Shown here piece by piece: positions 10,161 to 19,138 of a DNA stretch of 64,000 nucleotides. This DNA is from Pseudomonas viridiflava (lineage in GTDB: Bacteria; Pseudomonadota; Gammaproteobacteria; Pseudomonadales; Pseudomonadaceae), in contig NZ_LKEH01000043.1 of NCBI RefSeq assembly GCF_001642795.1, positions 273,564-337,563 of the forward strand, given 5' to 3'. The first letter of the stretch is position 1, and each line of letters opens with the position of its first letter. The position numbers and the translations under genes were made by a program. The notes beneath the pieces were generated by a model, which saw only the letters and a program-made list of their open reading frames with translations, was not told the origin of the DNA and did not search any database.

Positions 10161-11519
10161 GTGAACACAGTCGGCCCGTCACGTGTTGAACAAGACATTC
10201 CCCCCCCGGAACCCGTCAGCTTTCGCGAAGCGTTCCGGTTCTGGCTCAAGCTGGGCTTCATCAGCTTTGGCGGTCCGGCCGGGCAAATTTCGATCATGCA
10301 TCAGGAGCTGGTGGAACGCAGACGCTGGATATCCGAGCGCCGGTTTCTGCATGCGCTCAACTACTGCATGTTGCTCCCTGGCCCCGAAGCGCAGCAGCTG
10401 GCGACCTACATCGGCTGGTTGATGCACCGGACCTGGGGCGGTGTCATCGCCGGCGCCCTGTTCGTGCTGCCCTCGCTATTCATCCTGATCGCGCTGTCGT
10501 GGGTGTACATCGCGCTGGGTGATGTTCCTGTGGTGGCAGGACTTTTCTACGGCATCAAACCCGCCGTGACCGCTATCGTGGTGCAGGCGGCTCATCGGAT
10601 CGGTTCAAGAGCATTAAAGAACAATGCGCTATGGGCGATAGCAGCCGCTTCGTTCACTGCCATCTTCGCCCTCAATGCGCCCTTCCCCTTGATCGTGCTC
10701 GCCGCTGCCGTCATCGGCTACGCAGGAGGTCGCCTAGCGCCAGAGTATTTCCGCGCTGCAGGGCACAAGGCAGCGGACAGGTCCTTTGGTCCGGCGTTGA
10801 TCGATGACGACACACCAACGCCCGAGCACGCCCGATTCAGTGCCTCGAAGCTGATAAAACTGATCGTGATCGGTCTGGTGCTGTGGACGCTGCCCATGGC
10901 AATACTGACCGGCCTTTTCGGCTGGACCGGCACCCTGACGCAAATGAGCTGGTTCTTCACCAAGGCGGCCTTGCTGACCTTCGGCGGTGCCTACGCGGTG
11001 CTTCCCTATGTCTATCAGGGCGCAGTCGGCCATTACGGATGGCTGACCCCGACCCAGATGATCGACGGGCTGGCACTGGGTGAAACCACGCCGGGACCGT
11101 TGATCATGGTGGTGGCCTTCGTCGGGTTTGTCGGTGCCTACGTGATGCAGGTCTTCGGGCCAGATCAGGTATTTCTGGCAGGTGCGGTCGCCGCCGCGCT
11201 GGTGACCTGGTTCACCTTCGTGCCTTCGTTCCTGTTCATTCTGGCGGGTGGTCCGCTGGTGGAATCGACCCACAATGAGCTCAGGCTGACCGCCCCGCTT
11301 ACTGCCATCACCGCCGCGGTGGTCGGGGTCATCCTCAACCTCGCCTGTTTCTTCAGCTACCACGTGCTGTGGCCCCAAGGCTTCGAAGGCCGGATCGACT
11401 GGCCCTCAGCGCTGATTGCCACTGCCGCTGCCATCGCCCTGTTTCGCTTCAAACGAGGCGTCATACAAGTGCTGATCACGTGTGCGCTTACAGGGGTGGC
11501 GGTACACCTGTTGCGCTAG
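10161..11519 (+). CDS. chrA: chromate transporter
   Basis: A 452-residue membrane protein with two homologous halves, the layout of long-chain CHR transporters. The first half has LKLGFISFGGPAGQISIMHQ and LNYCMLLPGPEAQQLATYIG near residues 30-90; the second has FTKAALLTFGGAYAVLPYV and LALGETTPGPLIMVVAFVGF near residues 270-330. The FGGP/FGGA and PGP motifs are the family signatures. It exports chromate from the cytoplasm. A GAGGAA site precedes the GTG start at 10161. Its TAG stop lies in a CTAG shared with the stop of the convergent TetR gene. The start region contains a run of eight C within codons for a PPP stretch. Confidence 0.93.
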   Translation: MNTVGPSRVEQDIPPPEPVSFREAFRFWLKLGFISFGGPAGQISIMHQELVERRRWISERRFLHALNYCMLLPGPEAQQLATYIGWLMHRTWGGVIAGALFVLPSLFILIALSWVYIALGDVPVVAGLFYGIKPAVTAIVVQAAHRIGSRALKNNALWAIAAASFTAIFALNAPFPLIVLAAAVIGYAGGRLAPEYFRAAGHKAADRSFGPALIDDDTPTPEHARFSASKLIKLIVIGLVLWTLPMAILTGLFGWTGTLTQMSWFFTKAALLTFGGAYAVLPYVYQGAVGHYGWLTPTQMIDGLALGETTPGPLIMVVAFVGFVGAYVMQVFGPDQVFLAGAVAAALVTWFTFVPSFLFILAGGPLVESTHNELRLTAPLTAITAAVVGVILNLACFFSYHVLWPQGFEGRIDWPSALIATAAAIALFRFKRGVIQVLITCALTGVAVHLLR

Positions 11520-12091
11520 CTAACGGGTGGTATTGAGATCAGCCCGGCTTCCTGATAATCGAGAATCAGGTCGTCGAACTGTCTGATGTCCTGGCGAGTT
11601 CGGGCGATCAACTGCGCCCCGGCCACAGCAGTGAAAATGGCACGCGCACGGCGTTCGCATTTTTCTGCGCTTCCCAGTCCCGCATCAGCCAGCACCTGAG
11701 CAAGCCATGCCACGTTGGCATCTGCAAACGCCTTGACCTCGCTCTTCACTTCCTCAGGCAGGTCTTCGTATTCGGCCGCCATGAAACTGGAAAGACACAG
11801 CCGGTTGCCGTTCTCCAGCGAAATGCGAAAGATCGACGGATACAGCTGCAGGCAGCGTGTCGGATCGGTGTTCTCGTCACGAATCGCCTCAAGCACGGCA
11901 GCCGTATCCTGCCAGTAGCGTCTGGCAACCGCTGCCCCTAGATCCGCCTTGCTGGGGAAGTGGTAGTAAATGCTGGCGTTCTTGATCCCCACGGTGTCGG
12001 CGATGCTGCGGAAATTGATTCCGCTGTAGCCGTGTACCTGAGCCGCGCCTTTCGCAGCGGCCAATATGGCTTCTCGAGCATTCTCGCTCAC
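11516..12091 (-). CDS. TetR/AcrR-family repressor of the adjacent GST gene
   Basis: A 191-residue regulator. Residues 8-55 form a TetR helix-turn-helix, with YSGINFRSIADTVGIKNASI and YYHFPSKADLG. The C-terminal two-thirds are helical and carry a CERRARAIFTAVAGAQLIAR segment. The GTG start at 12091 follows GAGGAGCC. It is divergent from a glutathione S-transferase gene, with two copies of a 24-bp operator-like sequence between them, so it most likely represses that gene and itself. It is clearly paralogous to the second TetR in the window (18496-19059): both share the KADLG, RARAIFTA and NRLCL segments. Confidence 0.9.
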   Translation of the reverse strand: MSENAREAILAAAKGAAQVHGYSGINFRSIADTVGIKNASIYYHFPSKADLGAAVARRYWQDTAAVLEAIRDENTDPTRCLQLYPSIFRISLENGNRLCLSSFMAAEYEDLPEEVKSEVKAFADANVAWLAQVLADAGLGSAEKCERRARAIFTAVAGAQLIARTRQDIRQFDDLILDYQEAGLISIPPVS

Positions 12092-12151
12092 GTGTGGCTC
12101 CTCGCTTGTGCAGTCATCTCATCATTGCCAGCGATTCTACTCGCAAAAATC

Positions 12152-12175
12152 TTTACCTGCCAACTGGTAGGCAGG
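12152..12175. promoter_or_regulatory. TetR operator copy 1 (GST1 promoter)
   Basis: TTTACCTGCCAACTGGTAGG continues to CAGG at 12175. It holds a perfect CTGCC-N8-GGCAG inverted repeat. A second copy with four changes starts 54 bp downstream at 12206. Both lie between the divergent TetR and GST genes. Confidence 0.7.
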
Positions 12176-12205
12176 GGTTGACAGGCTCGAATCGAGCGCG
12201 CAACC

Positions 12206-12229
12206 TTTACCTACCAACTGACAGGCAGG
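12206..12229. promoter_or_regulatory. TetR operator copy 2, overlapping the GST1 ribosome-binding site
   Basis: TTTACCTACCAACTGACAGG continues to CAGG at 12229, 54 bp after copy 1. The wider sequence TTACCT...AGGTAA is also palindromic. The right end AGGTAA serves as the ribosome-binding site of the GST gene starting at 12239, so bound repressor would sit directly at the translation start region. Confidence 0.7.
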
Positions 12230-12238
12230 TAACTGACC

Positions 12239-12940
12239 ATGACACATGCAACTGCACCTTCTACCCATGCAAACATCCCAATGATGAAAATCCACGACTG
12301 GTACGACGGCCCTTACCCGGCGCGTGTACGCATCGCACTGGCCGAAAAAGGCCTGCTCTCGAAAATCGAGTTCGTGTCCGTCAACCTGTGGACAGGCGAA
12401 CACAAGAAACCGGAATTTCTCGCCGTCAACTACTCAGGCACCCTCCCCGTACTGGAATTGAACGACGGCACCCTCATCGCCGAATGCACCGCCATCACTC
12501 AATACCTTGACTCCCTGGTGGGCAGCCCCGACCTGACCGGCGAAACGCCTGTCGAAAAAGGCCTCATCCACATGATGACCAAACGCGCGGAAATCGAATT
12601 TCTCGACGCCGTCAGCACCTACTTCCACCATGCCACCCCGGGACTGGGTCCAGACGTCGAGCTGTACCAGAACGCCGAATGGGGCAACCGCATGCGCGAC
12701 AAGGCTGTAAGAGGCATGCGTTATTTCGATGAACTGCTCAAGCACCAGCCTTTTGTTGCAGGCGAAAAGTTTTCGATGGCCGACATCGCCGTGCTGGGCG
12801 GGATGATCTTTTCTTCGCTGGTGAAACTCGCGGTACCTGAAGAATGCACCGCACTGCGCGAATGGCATGTGCGCATGCAGGAACGGCCGAGTGTGAAGAC
12901 GTGGAAAGAGATGGTTGAGAGTGGCAGGCCGAAGGGCTGA
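12239..12940 (+). CDS. glutathione S-transferase (first of two)
   Basis: A 233-residue cytosolic GST. The thioredoxin-like N-terminal half begins near residue 15 with MMKIHDWYDGPYPARVRIAL, followed by the cis-proline motif GTLPVLEL near 63 and the glutathione-contacting ECTAITQYL near 77. The helical C-terminal half holds FVAGEKFSMADIAVLGG near 180, the N-capping box of the family. The ATG at 12239 is preferred over 12281/12284 because AGGTAA sits 8 bp upstream. GSTs conjugate glutathione to electrophiles; the substrate is unknown. Control by the divergent TetR is expected from the operators just upstream. Confidence 0.92.
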   Translation: MTHATAPSTHANIPMMKIHDWYDGPYPARVRIALAEKGLLSKIEFVSVNLWTGEHKKPEFLAVNYSGTLPVLELNDGTLIAECTAITQYLDSLVGSPDLTGETPVEKGLIHMMTKRAEIEFLDAVSTYFHHATPGLGPDVELYQNAEWGNRMRDKAVRGMRYFDELLKHQPFVAGEKFSMADIAVLGGMIFSSLVKLAVPEECTALREWHVRMQERPSVKTWKEMVESGRPKG

Positions 12941-13023
12941 GTAGGTTACTAATGAGACGGCGGGTGGACGCAAGGCAGTGATTGACTGTATGCGGACACC
13001 TCAATCGGTGAGTGCCACGCCAC

Positions 13024-13049
13024 GTGCCGCCCATAAAAGTGGGCGGCAC
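13024..13049. terminator. strong hairpin downstream of GST1
   Basis: GTGCCGCCCA-TAAAAG-TGGGCGGCAC is a perfect 10-bp stem with a 6-base loop, followed by TTGGGTTTGGG rather than a clean T run. It lies between the convergent GST1 gene and the membrane-protein gene at 13090, so it could end transcription from either side. Confidence 0.6.
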
Positions 13050-13089
13050 TTGGGTTTGGGTCGAATTCAATCGGCCCCCGGCGTAGCAC

Positions 13090-13896
13090 CTAACCTGCCA
13101 AGTCCGCCCGCTCGAGCAAAGCCCTGACAAACCTTTTTTTGGTCAGGTCAGCACATTTACCTCGATACCTCTCACCGATTAACTCCGATATACCGACAAC
13201 CATCGTCAACAACATTCCAATAGAAAAAACCAGGGTAATTGCGATAAGGAAAAGGGTGAGGGAATATTTTGCAGCATTGCCTGCAAGCTCTGAAAAATCA
13301 ATGTTCGCCGTCATGAACTCGACGCCTGGAACTCTCAAAACAAAATTCAGCAAAGCCAAAATAACAGGAATGGAAAGCACGCTCTGAAGCGGCTTAAGGC
13401 TGAAGAATCCCATCAGGAACCGATCACCCAGCTGCCTGTTCTTTCTGGACTCAACCAGCATTCCCTGGACCTCGTAGAAGGTTTTCGTCACGTCAAGATA
13501 CTTGTCAGGCGAGACAAACAGGTTCTTTTTAAGCCAGATACTTTTGACAGTCTCCCTGTCCTGTTTTTGGCAAAGCGAGTCGGGAATTCCCGACCTTTTA
13601 AGCTTGTCAGACCTGTACACAGGCTCATAAAAAACCACCCAGACGACCAATCCGAGAAGCTCAAAAAGAACAGCGATCATAGCCAGACGTGTACTTGGCT
13701 CACCTCCTGATATCGAAACACCGATGCTGCTGAACATAAAAAGCAGCGTGAGGACAAAGAAAACGACCGATATCCAGTACGCGATATTTTTCGGACCGTC
13801 CTTGAGTGAGCGGAAGTGGAATAACGCTGAATACCTGACGGCCATTTTTTCGAAATCTGAAACGGTAAGAATTTGCACAACTTCCTCGCTTAACAT
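13090..13896 (-). CDS. unknown membrane protein, four predicted TM helices
   Basis: I do not recognise this 268-residue protein. It has two hydrophobic helices near residues 40-62 and 70-90, and two more near 170-190 and 210-238. The cytoplasmic-looking middle is highly charged, with KQDRETVKSIWLKKNLF and YLDVTKTFYEVQGMLVESRK. The pair-helix/loop/pair-helix plan resembles small membrane proteins found in accessory regions. The gene looks more AT-rich than its neighbours, for example runs of TTTTT and AAAA codons, suggesting recent acquisition. AGGATAAAT precedes the ATG at 13896. Nothing adjacent tells its function. Confidence 0.75.
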   Translation of the reverse strand: MLSEEVVQILTVSDFEKMAVRYSALFHFRSLKDGPKNIAYWISVVFFVLTLLFMFSSIGVSISGGEPSTRLAMIAVLFELLGLVVWVVFYEPVYRSDKLKRSGIPDSLCQKQDRETVKSIWLKKNLFVSPDKYLDVTKTFYEVQGMLVESRKNRQLGDRFLMGFFSLKPLQSVLSIPVILALLNFVLRVPGVEFMTANIDFSELAGNAAKYSLTLFLIAITLVFSIGMLLTMVVGISELIGERYRGKCADLTKKRFVRALLERADLAG

Positions 13897-14244
13897 ATTT
13901 ATCCTGAACTCATTATCGAGTAGCGCGCATTATATATCGGAAACTTCTGAAATTTAAGGCTCAGGCAAACGACGTAAACCGGAACACCGTAGGTGCGAGG
14001 GCTGTAGTCTCGAGATGTTTGCAGCTCATCGGCTATAGCTGGGCAGACTGAAAGCGATCTTTCCATGAATATCGACTAGCTTCTTCTAACTAAGGATTGA
14101 ATGCGCTTATTAATGTTCAGTTGCAAAAAAGGCAGGGACATCACCAGATAGGTGTGCAGCTGTAGCCTCGCGATAAAACGAATGTTGAGTCTTTTGTCAT
14201 GAATGACGCCGCGTTGCCACCACGCGCTTTCATCGGTTTTGCAA
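13897..14244. other. gene-free gap
   Basis: 348 bp between the unknown membrane protein and the esterase. The first 65 bp are AT-rich and should hold the promoter of the minus-strand gene starting at 13896. No convincing ORF, RNA gene or repeat is visible in the rest. Confidence 0.5.
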
Positions 14245-15264
14245 TCACTCGCTTAGGTTCGCCTTGAGTTCTTGCGAGGCTTGCGCGATCGCACTTTGCG
14301 CTGCCGGTAGATGGTTGAACGCGTTCGATAGCCCAAAGTCGTGAATCATGCCGTTGTAGCGTACCGACGTCACTTGCACACCCGCAGCGTTGAGCTTGTG
14401 GCCGTAAGATTCGGCTTCATCGCGCAGGACATCGAATTCAGCCGTCTGGATTAGCGTCGGCGGCAGGCCTTTCAATTGCTCTAGCGTCGCCTGCAACGGC
14501 GATGCGTAAATCTGCTTGCGTGCGTCGGCGTCGGTTGTGTAGTTGTCCCAGAACCACGCCATGAGGTCTTTGGTCAGGAAGTAGCCATTGGCAAATTCCT
14601 TGTACGACGGCGTGTCGAAGTTTGCATCCGTAACCGGGCACAGCAATAACTGCGACCGCAGTGCAGGTGAACCTTTATCGTTCGCCATCAGGGCTACAGC
14701 TGCGGCCAGGTTGCCACCTGCGCTGTTACCCGCTACGGCCAGACGGTTGCCGTCGACATTGATCTCCTGGCCATGCTCGGCCACCCATTTGGTTGCGGCA
14801 TAGGCTTGCTCGATGGCAACGCCGTATCCCGCCTCAGGCGACAGGCTGTAGTTAACGAATACCGCCACCGCGCCAGAGCCCGCAACCAAGTCACGCACCA
14901 GCCGTTCGTGCGTTGGGAAGTCGCCCAGCACCCAGCCGCCGCCGTGGAAGTACATGAATGCGGGCAGGATCTTCTGTTGGCTGCCGACCGGGCGCACGAT
15001 GGTCAGTTGCAGGTCGCTGTCATTGACACGAATCGTCTTCTCGCTGACCTCCGCTTCCGGCAAGGCCACGTTGGAGGCGGCCTGGGCACCCGCCAGCGCG
15101 GCTCGGGCATCGGTCGACGACATGCTGTCGAGCGTCTGTCCGCCCTCAAGGGATTGCAGGAATTTTGCCACGTTGTGTTCTACGCCAGCCCGTTCGGCTG
15201 TAGAGGCGCTACCAGGCGCCAGAGCAACGACCGAAAGGGCGAAAGCGGAGGTTAGAGGCTTCAT
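14245..15264 (-). CDS. secreted alpha/beta hydrolase, hormone-sensitive-lipase type
   Basis: A 339-residue esterase with an N-terminal signal peptide (FALSVVALAPGSASTA). The oxyanion-hole motif FHGGGWVLG lies near residue 109, the nucleophile elbow AGNSAGGNLA near 179, a catalytic Asp in TAEFDVLRDEA near 276, and a His in GMIHDFGL near 306. This set defines the hormone-sensitive-lipase group, which hydrolyses short-chain esters. AAAGGAAA precedes the ATG at 15264. It is followed upstream on the same strand by an NTF2-like gene and an Old Yellow Enzyme gene, so the three may respond together to one class of small molecule, though gaps of 205 and 142 bp leave co-transcription open. Confidence 0.9.
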   Translation of the reverse strand: MKPLTSAFALSVVALAPGSASTAERAGVEHNVAKFLQSLEGGQTLDSMSSTDARAALAGAQAASNVALPEAEVSEKTIRVNDSDLQLTIVRPVGSQQKILPAFMYFHGGGWVLGDFPTHERLVRDLVAGSGAVAVFVNYSLSPEAGYGVAIEQAYAATKWVAEHGQEINVDGNRLAVAGNSAGGNLAAAVALMANDKGSPALRSQLLLCPVTDANFDTPSYKEFANGYFLTKDLMAWFWDNYTTDADARKQIYASPLQATLEQLKGLPPTLIQTAEFDVLRDEAESYGHKLNAAGVQVTSVRYNGMIHDFGLSNAFNHLPAAQSAIAQASQELKANLSE

Positions 15265-15469
15265 GATGTTTCCTTTTAACGCCTGAGTGTGTGCGTCATT
15301 AAATAGCGGCCTGTTAAATTACGTTGTTGCGCCTGCGGTCAGGCGAACGAAGTCAGCGGATTTCGGGCGCTGTGCCGGACGCATAGTTGCAGCCCCGCTC
15401 GGCTGCAAAGAAAAACACGACAGATAGGGTTGAAGCCTCATCTGCCGCGTGGCCAAGGAAGTCAGATAT

Positions 15470-15853
15470 TCAAGGCGCGACATGGGTGTGGAAGATCTTG
15501 CTGACCACCGTCCACTCGCCGTCGACCTTCAGCAGGTTAAAGAAATCCGTAAAGCAGAAGCCCGATACGTCATTGGTGTCGATGCGTGCGCTGGCAGCGG
15601 TGCCTACGATGTCGATATTGACGATTGCACCTTGAGCTTCAGGAGACGGGCGGAACGCGCTGTCAATGCCATCGAACAATGTCTGAATCGGGCCGCCGGC
15701 CAGCTTGCCGTCACCATCGACGCTGAACATCGTTGCCTGCTCGCTGAAAGCGGGCTTCATGATGCTGCTTTTGGCCTGTTTGCAGCCTTCGTTGTATTTG
15801 TTCAGTACCTCAGTGATGGCCTGATATTCCTGCACATAAGTAGGCTTGTTCAT
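15470..15853 (-). CDS. NTF2-like (SnoaL/lumazine-binding-type) protein
   Basis: A 127-residue protein with the NTF2 cone fold pattern: an N-terminal helix EYQAITEVLNKYNEGCKQAK, a hydrophobic core with FSEQATMFSVDGDGKLAGGP near 37, and C-terminal strands DVSGFCFTDFFNLLKVDGEW with VVSKIFH. Members annotated as putative lumazine-binding proteins share this form. They act as small-molecule isomerases, binding proteins or have unknown roles. AGGAGTACAAAC precedes the ATG at 15853. It lies between the OYE gene and the esterase on the same strand; no substrate can be deduced. Confidence 0.8.
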   Translation of the reverse strand: MNKPTYVQEYQAITEVLNKYNEGCKQAKSSIMKPAFSEQATMFSVDGDGKLAGGPIQTLFDGIDSAFRPSPEAQGAIVNIDIVGTAASARIDTNDVSGFCFTDFFNLLKVDGEWTVVSKIFHTHVAP

Positions 15854-15995
15854 GTTTGTACTCCTGGTAGTTAATTCGAGTCGTGTTAAAAAGACCGGTT
15901 ACTTTTGGCGGGTATTGAGATCACCCCCTGCGCCCCCCATAGCGGCGCCAAGCGCTGGGGCCAAGGTCTGGCTTTTGAAGTGTTGCCCAGTTGGC

Positions 15996-17099
15996 TTATC
16001 CCGCGAGCGTCGGCCAGTCGGTGTAGCCTTTTGCGCCGTTACCGTAATAAGTTTCGCGGGGCGCAACAGTGAGTTCTGCACCTTCCTTCAATCGGCGCAC
16101 CAAATCCGGATTGGCAATAAACGGGCGACCGAAAGCCACTGCGTCGACCTTGCCTTCAGCACGGCGGGTAACGGCGAGTTCGATGTCGTAATTGTTATTA
16201 CCGATGTAGGGTCCTTTGAAGCGTGCACGTAACGCATCGAGATCAACGTTTTCGGGAACAGTGCGTGACGTAGCGGTAGCGCCCTCGACAAAATGCATAT
16301 AGGCGAGCTGGAAGCGATTCAGTTGCTCGATCAGATAGCCATAGGTGTGCATTACCTGGCTGTCCAAGGGCGTGTTGCCTGCATCTGGCGTCACGGGCGA
16401 TAGACGAATGCCAACCCGTTCATGCCCCCAGATCTCGACGACTGCAGCAGTGACTTCCAGCGTGAGTCGCGTGCGATTCTCAATCGAACCACCATATTGG
16501 TCGGTTCGCTGATTGGTAGAGTCGCGCAGGAACTGATCGAGTAAATAGCTATTGGCAGAGTGCACTTCCACACCATCAAAGCCTGCACGTTTTGCGCATG
16601 CGGCGGCGTGTCGGTATTGCTCGATAATGCCTGGGATCTCGGATGTTTCCAGCGCTCGCGGCATGGAGACGTCCATCATCCCCTCTTCAGTAAAGGTCTG
16701 GCCTTCGGCTTTAATCGCCGATGGCGCTACCGGTGCCGTGCCGTCGGGTTGCAGGTCCACATGCGAGAAGCGCCCCACATGCCACAGTTGGCAAACAATA
16801 AGTCCACCAGCGGCATGCACCGCATCTGTTACCAGCTTCCAGCCTGCTACGTGCTCTTCAGTCCAGATGCCTGGCGTCAACGCATACCCCCGCGCTTGCG
16901 GGGAAATATTGGTCGCTTCACTGATGATCAAACCAGCGCTGGCACGTTGTGCGTAGTAGCGAGCATGCATTTCGTTGGGTACGCCTTCTGGCCCCATGCG
17001 GCTGCGCGTTAGCGGGGCCATGACAATGCGGTTGGCCAGTGATAAGGCGCCTAAGGCCATTGGCGTGAAAAGGTCCGTTGATGGGCTGTTGGGTGTCAT
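15996..17099 (-). CDS. Old Yellow Enzyme family alkene reductase
   Basis: A 367-residue FMN-dependent TIM-barrel enzyme. It shows MAPLTRSRMGPEGVPNEMHA near residue 28, AGLIISEATNISPQARGY near 55, and the substrate-binding pair in EVHSANSYLLDQFLRDSTNQ near 175, followed by RTDQYGGSIENR. The C-terminus YGNGAKGYTDWPTL is typical of NemA and xenobiotic reductases. It reduces activated alkenes, nitrate esters or N-ethylmaleimide-like electrophiles with NADPH. TAGGA precedes the ATG at 17099. A LysR regulator is divergent from it with a 102-bp gap, so its expression is probably controlled by that protein. Confidence 0.95.
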   Translation of the reverse strand: MTPNSPSTDLFTPMALGALSLANRIVMAPLTRSRMGPEGVPNEMHARYYAQRASAGLIISEATNISPQARGYALTPGIWTEEHVAGWKLVTDAVHAAGGLIVCQLWHVGRFSHVDLQPDGTAPVAPSAIKAEGQTFTEEGMMDVSMPRALETSEIPGIIEQYRHAAACAKRAGFDGVEVHSANSYLLDQFLRDSTNQRTDQYGGSIENRTRLTLEVTAAVVEIWGHERVGIRLSPVTPDAGNTPLDSQVMHTYGYLIEQLNRFQLAYMHFVEGATATSRTVPENVDLDALRARFKGPYIGNNNYDIELAVTRRAEGKVDAVAFGRPFIANPDLVRRLKEGAELTVAPRETYYGNGAKGYTDWPTLAG

Positions 17100-17201
17100 T
17101 GTGATTCCTAGTGATAACTGTTTTGCCGGATAAAAATCCTTGCTGCATCAACTATGGTGGTTAATGATAATGACGTAAATAGCCATAAGCATGGATACAG
17201 T

Positions 17202-18173
17202 ATGAGCAAAAAAGTCATAATGCAGAGCCCGACGCGTGCTGAGGGCGTTGACGATTCACTGCCTCTACCGCCGGTGCATTTACCCGGTCTTTTAACGTTC
17301 GAGGCGGCCGCCAGACATTTGAACTTCGCTCGCGCCGCCGCAGAAATCGGTGTTACGCCCACAGCGGTATCACGCACGATCAAAAGCGTGGAAGCGCAAC
17401 TCAATGTGCGACTGTTCAATCGCACAACACGCAGTGTGAGCCTGACCGAGGCCGGCGCGTCATTGAACGCGGCATTGGCACCTGCGCTTGCCTTGATCAG
17501 AGACTCCTTGTCACAAGTCTCGCTCGTGACGGATCAACCCTCTGGCACAGTGCGCCTCAACTCGTCGTACGTTGCATACCGCATCCTGATCGAACCGCAT
17601 CTGACCGCCTTCATGGAGAAATACCCACTGATCAACGTCGAGGTATCGCTGGATAACCAACTTGGCGATATCGTCAATGCCGGTTTCGATATCGGCATGC
17701 GCATGGGAAAAAGAGTGCAGAACGACATGGTCGCGGTACAGTTGGGAGCGACACAAAAAAGAATTGTGGTGGCAGCGCCGGATTACTTCAGCACCTTGGC
17801 TGAGCCCCAGACACTGGAGCAACTGCTGAAGCACAACTGCATTCGCCAGCGGTATTCAGTGGGTGGACGATTCTTTGAATGGAAGTTCGAAGATGGCGGG
17901 CAAATGGTTCAAGTCGATGTTCAAGGGCGTTTTATCTTTGACGAAATGAGATCCGTCCTTGATGCCGCGATACAAGGCCAGGGCATTGGTTTCGTTTTCG
18001 AGGACTTCGCAAGGCCAGAGTTGGAAAACGGTACGCTTCGTCAGGTATTGAAGCAGCACAGCGGTATGGACGATGCGTTTCACCTTTATTACCCGCATCG
18101 TAAACACATGCCAGGCAAGCTGCGTGCGTTTGTTGATTTCATGCGTAGTGCTAACGAGGTTGGGAGATTTTGA
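17202..18173 (+). CDS. LysR-family transcriptional regulator
   Basis: A 323-residue regulator from the ATG at 17202 (GGA six bases upstream); the frame is open further to 17154 without a good start. The winged helix-turn-helix is at about residues 25-85, with TFEAAARHLNFARAAAEIGV and TPTAVSRTIKSVEAQLNVRL, then FNRTTRSVSLTEAG. The rest is the periplasmic-binding-like effector domain, with SGTVRLNSSYVAYRILIEP and a DIGMRMGKRVQNDMVAVQLG segment of the DsdC/GcvA-like group. It is divergent from the Old Yellow Enzyme gene, its probable target. Confidence 0.9.
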   Translation: MSKKVIMQSPTRAEGVDDSLPLPPVHLPGLLTFEAAARHLNFARAAAEIGVTPTAVSRTIKSVEAQLNVRLFNRTTRSVSLTEAGASLNAALAPALALIRDSLSQVSLVTDQPSGTVRLNSSYVAYRILIEPHLTAFMEKYPLINVEVSLDNQLGDIVNAGFDIGMRMGKRVQNDMVAVQLGATQKRIVVAAPDYFSTLAEPQTLEQLLKHNCIRQRYSVGGRFFEWKFEDGGQMVQVDVQGRFIFDEMRSVLDAAIQGQGIGFVFEDFARPELENGTLRQVLKQHSGMDDAFHLYYPHRKHMPGKLRAFVDFMRSANEVGRF

Positions 18174-18495
18174 TTTAACTTTCCCAGGTGCGGCTTGTTC
18201 AGAAATATCGAGTTTTCAACGCTATGAATGATTACTACGTTCACTTTTGCCGATGGCTAGCACTCAGAACCGCTCATGTTCGGTCAGCCGTCTGAATGCT
18301 GACAATGCTTTTCAAACTGTTCCGATGGAATGACGCTCGCGGATTCGTGTCATTCCAGGCAACCGCAGTGAGTAGGCTGCTGGGACGAGGCCTCAGTGAT
18401 GTTGACGCCCGAGCCGTCATAAACGGCGCCTCTGATCCAGCTTCCACCGTATGTGCCAAAGGGGATTGAAGGCATGAGCGAGTTGCTGTCAGTTG
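18174..18495. other. gene-free gap
   Basis: 322 bp between the LysR gene and the convergent second TetR gene. A 57-codon frame starting near 18297 on the plus strand and overlapping minus-strand frames show no recognisable family. I see no terminator with a T run and no repeat. Confidence 0.4.
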
Positions 18496-19059
18496 CTACG
18501 CTGGCAGAGGCCCGAATGCGCGGTATGAATCGACCAAGGCATCGAAAAGCGAGATATCCGAGCGACTTCTGGCAAAGAGCTGGGCACCGACAATAGCTGT
18601 GAAAATTGCACGTGCTCTAAATTCACTCTCACTTGATTCGCACACCTTCGCAGCCAATAGAAGCTTGCGTAGCCATGCAATATTGACCTCAGCAAAAGTC
18701 TGAATTTCTTTTGTCATCTCAATGGGCAAGGTATCGGTTTCAGCGCCCATGAAACTGCCCAGGCAGAGACGATTGTCGGACTCAAGCGATCTTCTGAAGA
18801 TTTCCGGAAAGCGACGCAAAGCGTCAATTGGAGACGGGCTTTCAGATTCGATCGTCTCGAGCGCAAGCGCACCGTCCTCCCAATATCGTTTGGCAACGGC
18901 AATACCCAGATCGGCTTTGCTTGGAAAATGGTAGTAAATACTCGCCGCTTTGATACCAACATCTTGCGCAAGGTCGCGGAAGTTCAAACCATTGTAGCCC
19001 TGCGATTGGGCAATTCTCTTGGCCGCCAACAAAATGGCTTCTTTGGAGTTGACGCTCAT
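18496..19059 (-). CDS. TetR/AcrR-family regulator (second of two)
   Basis: A 187-residue regulator from the ATG at 19059, preceded by AAAGGCACCAGA; an upstream in-frame start at 19092 would add eleven residues without a better site. The helix-turn-helix is at residues 8-55: YNGLNFRDLAQDVGIKAASI and YYHFPSKADLGIAVAKRYWE. It is paralogous to the TetR at 11516-12091 along its length (shared NRLCL, RARAIFTAIVGAQL and KADLG segments). An inverted repeat CTACC-N8-GGTAG lies 62 bp upstream of its start, suggesting autoregulation, and a GST gene lies upstream on the same strand. Confidence 0.9.
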   Translation of the reverse strand: MSVNSKEAILLAAKRIAQSQGYNGLNFRDLAQDVGIKAASIYYHFPSKADLGIAVAKRYWEDGALALETIESESPSPIDALRRFPEIFRRSLESDNRLCLGSFMGAETDTLPIEMTKEIQTFAEVNIAWLRKLLLAAKVCESSESEFRARAIFTAIVGAQLFARSRSDISLFDALVDSYRAFGPLPA

Positions 19060-19120
19060 TCTGGTGCCTTTCGTCCTGGGACGATCTCTCACATAGGGAA
19101 CGTTAATTTACAGCAAAGGC

Positions 19121-19138
19121 CTACCGTGAGACAGGTAG
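19121..19138. promoter_or_regulatory. TetR2 operator-like inverted repeat
   Basis: CTACCGTGAGACAGGTAG has CTACC and GGTAG arms 8 bp apart. This is the same 5-8-5 geometry and nearly the same arm as the CTRCC-N8-GGYAG element before GST1. It lies upstream of the second TetR gene. Confidence 0.6.
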
